The notes below the pieces were generated by a model. That model had not been told where the DNA came from. It saw nothing but the letters and a program-made list of their open reading frames with translations, and made no database searches. This document shows, piece by piece, positions 6,762 to 8,635 of a stretch of DNA of 8,635 nt. Made by a program: the position numbers and the translations under genes. Position 1 is the first letter of the stretch. Every line of letters starts with the position of its first letter. The stretch is taken from contig JAUZQH010000103.1 in NCBI GenBank assembly GCA_030951065.1, forward strand, positions 1 to 8,635, written 5' to 3'. Source of the DNA: Mariprofundus sp. Its GTDB lineage: Bacteria; Pseudomonadota; Zetaproteobacteria; Mariprofundales; Mariprofundaceae.

Positions 6762-7008
6762 GTTTGCTGTTGTCCTCTGAACCGGATTCTTCTTCATCCT
6801 CTTCATCATCACGTTTTAAAGCACTGCGCCAGTGAATTATGGCCGACAAAATCATCGGCGAAAAGACAAGAAAGAACAGAAAAATAAAAATAAACCACGG
6901 GGTATCAATCGTCACATGTAGAAAACGGTAGCTGTCCACGGCCCAGGCATTACCACCACCCACAAGAAGTACAGCCATCAACTGCAGGAATCGCCAAAAT
7001 AACATCAT
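6754..7008 (-). CDS. Small membrane protein with acidic C-terminal tail (84 aa)
   Basis: Third gene of the cluster. The ATG at 7008 comes 2 nt after the stop of the SUMF1-like gene, with GGAG (8 nt upstream) lying in that gene's last codons; a second ATG follows immediately and could equally be used. Residues 1-23 form a signal peptide with likely cleavage at AWA before VDSYR, or a first TM helix. Residues ~37-58 form a strong TM helix (PWFIFIFLFFLVFSPMILSA), followed by basic HWRSALKR and a very acidic tail DDEEDEEESGSED. By the positive-inside rule the tail is probably cytoplasmic. H31 and H59 flank the helix. Its 3' end overlaps the 133-aa gene start. Function unknown; an accessory subunit of a membrane complex is a reasonable inference. 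Confidence 0.75.
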   Translation of the reverse strand: MMLFWRFLQLMAVLLVGGGNAWAVDSYRFLHVTIDTPWFIFIFLFFLVFSPMILSAIIHWRSALKRDDEEDEEESGSEDNSKHG

Positions 7009-7010
7009 AT

Positions 7011-8096
7011 TTATTTCTCCTTCGCCGCTTCAGCTGTTCCGGTATCGATGTCCATGGCACAACGAAAACCGAAAAAATTCGATGCATAATTGGGCAGGGC
7101 ATAATTACGATGATAACTGGTTGTAGAAAGTGGATCACTCTTCCATGAACCGCCACGCATAACCCGGTAAATCAATCGTTCCTGTTCGTCAGAGCCACGA
7201 TGATAATCGGGATCGGATGCTTTGGGCTCGAAAATTTCCGGGTCGCCTGTGGCACCGGGATAAGGGGTAAATCTGTCCGCCACCCATTGCTGCACATTAC
7301 CGGCCATATCCATCACACCATACGGGCTGGCACCCTGCGGATATTGGTTGACCGGCGTGGTATGGCCAACCTTATAATAAGTATTGAGATTGGCGGGGTT
7401 CATGGCATTACCCCATGGCCAGCGACGTGCATCATCGCCACGAGCCGCTTTTTCCCACTCGGCCGCTGAAGGCAGACGTTTGCCCACCCAGCTGCAATAG
7501 TCACGGGCATTATACCATGAAATCATGGTCACCGGATTCATGTTTAAACCCTGTGGAATCTTGCCGTCCACCCAGTTCAATGGCGGGCGATAGTGATTGG
7601 CAGCAACAAAGCGTGCATATTCGGCCTGAGTCACCAGATATTTGTCAATCTTGAAAGCAGGCATTCGCACCTGATGGGCCGGTCTGTTCTGTTCACCGGT
7701 TCGCGGATCATCGCTACCCATAGTAAATACGCCAGCCGGAATGGTGATCATCCAGGCCAGGTCACGCCATTGCTCTTCCGATAATAATGCTGCCGCCTCG
7801 CCCTCGGTGTAGGTGGCTGTAGCACCACCTGTATCTTCGTGCTGCGCCTGTAAATGGACCTCTTCACCTGCCGCACGAACATGTTGTTCCATATCTGCAA
7901 CATCGTAAGAGGACTTCGCCTGCATTTCCTTCATACGCATGGAACCAAGTTCCATCACATGCAACGAACCACCGATCATGGCCAGCGTAATGCATGTAAT
8001 AAGTGTCGCCATCAGCAATCGTTTACGGCGACGCATTTCCCGTGCAGAAACTTTAGGGCGATTGATAGCCCGTGATTTTGACTGCGGAATTTTCAT
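7011..8096 (-). CDS. Membrane-anchored SUMF1/FGE-fold protein
   Basis: A 361-residue protein with a basic N-terminus, one TM anchor (about residues 26-48), a ~60-residue linker, and a formylglycine-generating-enzyme-sulfatase (SUMF1/EgtB/PvdO-type) domain from ~115 to 350, facing the periplasm. Family hallmarks are IPAGVFTMGSDD, PAHQVRMPAFKIDKYLVTQAEYARF, WYNARDYCSWVGKRLPSAAEWEKAARG, YGVMDMAGNVQQWVAD, VMRGGSWKSD and FFGFRCAMD. The cysteine pair that makes copper-dependent FGE active is not visible in the region after GGSW, so sulfatase activation is unlikely; a structural, lectin-like or metal-binding role is possible. The ATG at 8096 is chosen over the TTG just before it (8099), which would add one Met. 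There is no clear Shine-Dalgarno site, and the upstream gene stops 12 nt earlier, suggesting translational coupling. Confidence 0.88.
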   Translation of the reverse strand: MKIPQSKSRAINRPKVSAREMRRRKRLLMATLITCITLAMIGGSLHVMELGSMRMKEMQAKSSYDVADMEQHVRAAGEEVHLQAQHEDTGGATATYTEGEAAALLSEEQWRDLAWMITIPAGVFTMGSDDPRTGEQNRPAHQVRMPAFKIDKYLVTQAEYARFVAANHYRPPLNWVDGKIPQGLNMNPVTMISWYNARDYCSWVGKRLPSAAEWEKAARGDDARRWPWGNAMNPANLNTYYKVGHTTPVNQYPQGASPYGVMDMAGNVQQWVADRFTPYPGATGDPEIFEPKASDPDYHRGSDEQERLIYRVMRGGSWKSDPLSTTSYHRNYALPNYASNFFGFRCAMDIDTGTAEAAKEK

Positions 8097-8108
8097 CAAT
8101 AATTGGGT

Positions 8109-8627
8109 TCAGGAGTCCCTGTCATCAGGCAAACGTTCGGAATCAGAAGATTTAGCATATTTGGAAGTCCAACCGGATCGTCTGCGAACAAACAATTCAC
8201 CCAAAAAGCCACCAACGGCGCAAAATTCCATTTGTAAAATAACAAACACTGTCATCAACCCCATAGGCAGCAAATGCATACCATCGGGTGCCGGCATATG
8301 CATGCTCTGATAATAGCTGATAATGAGAACAGCTGCAGGCGGAAAATGAGCCAGGTATTTTCCGCCGTAGCCATAAATCATGCCAATCAGAACACCGGTT
8401 CCAACCGGTAGAACAGTCATGGCAAATACCCAGGCACCGTTAAAACTGCTGATCCCGGAAAACCATTCCAGATGTACATCAAGCAAATCGAAGCCGGTCT
8501 GCAGAATTGCACCGCCAACGGCAAACGCAATAGCGCCTCTTAGCCACGCCGGAGCCCACTTTTGATGAACGATATCCATGGCTGCATCAGGATTATGGGC
8601 ACTCTGATTTGTAACTTGTTGTTCCAT
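8109..8627 (-). CDS. Four-TM inner-membrane protein, family unknown (172 aa)
   Basis: First gene of the cluster within the window. The ATG at 8627-8625 is preceded by GGGAAATA; only 8 nt of upstream sequence are visible, so a promoter or preceding operon genes cannot be judged. Hydrophobic segments lie at about 30-49, 64-88, 93-108 and 119-147, with a hydrophilic N-terminus (~28 residues) and a charged C-terminus (RRRSGWTSKYAKSSDSERLPDDRDS). The third and fourth helices are joined by a Met/His-rich loop, SMHMPAPDGMHLLPM (108-122). No enzymatic motif is recognised. It stops 12 nt before the SUMF1-like gene, so the two are very likely co-expressed, and it may be the membrane core of the assembly. 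Confidence 0.8.
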   Translation of the reverse strand: MEQQVTNQSAHNPDAAMDIVHQKWAPAWLRGAIAFAVGGAILQTGFDLLDVHLEWFSGISSFNGAWVFAMTVLPVGTGVLIGMIYGYGGKYLAHFPPAAVLIISYYQSMHMPAPDGMHLLPMGLMTVFVILQMEFCAVGGFLGELFVRRRSGWTSKYAKSSDSERLPDDRDS

Positions 8628-8635
8628 TATTTCCC

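Overview
The window looks like chromosomal DNA of a Gram-negative proteobacterium. The evidence is a proteobacterial-type RecA N-terminus, a ThpR-type RNA phosphodiesterase beside it, Sec signal peptides on several envelope proteins, a glycine-zipper envelope protein and a fused MFS/spermidine-synthase-like membrane protein. A gamma- or zeta-proteobacterial lineage is a guess from general resemblance and cannot be settled here. There are no tRNA, rRNA or CRISPR features and no transposase or phage genes. One short MITE-like element is present.

Left part (1-1156): the minus strand carries thpR (365-934) followed by the 5' third of recA (1-291, running off the window). The 222-bp gap at 935-1156 separates thpR from the divergent aminotransferase gene and holds two inverted repeats, one of which overlaps the aminotransferase ribosome binding site. 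Middle left (1157-2709): a complete class I PLP aminotransferase of the aspartate aminotransferase type on the plus strand, a hairpin just after its stop, and a doubtful small convergent ORF (2366-2626). Next (2710-3522): a secreted glycine-zipper protein with a very His/Tyr-rich tail on the minus strand, with about 270 bp of non-coding DNA upstream. At 3523-6138 there is an 871-residue minus-strand fusion of a duplicated multi-TM half to a spermidine-synthase-like SAM-binding domain, closed by a clear rho-independent terminator (3491-3512).

Right part (6139-8635): the 221-bp gap upstream of the fusion gene holds a triple CACAGAG repeat and a ~121-bp element with ~31-bp imperfect terminal inverted repeats. 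The element abuts the stop codon of the last gene of a tight four-gene minus-strand cluster. In transcription order the cluster encodes a four-TM protein (172 aa), a membrane-anchored SUMF1/FGE-fold protein (361 aa), an 84-aa membrane protein with an acidic tail, and a 133-aa secreted/anchored protein with a two-helix hairpin. Junctions of 12 nt, 2 nt and an 8-nt overlap imply co-translation and probably one inner-membrane/periplasmic assembly. I do not recognise this cluster; it is the best candidate for an undescribed system. The operon promoter, and possibly further upstream genes, lie beyond the right edge.
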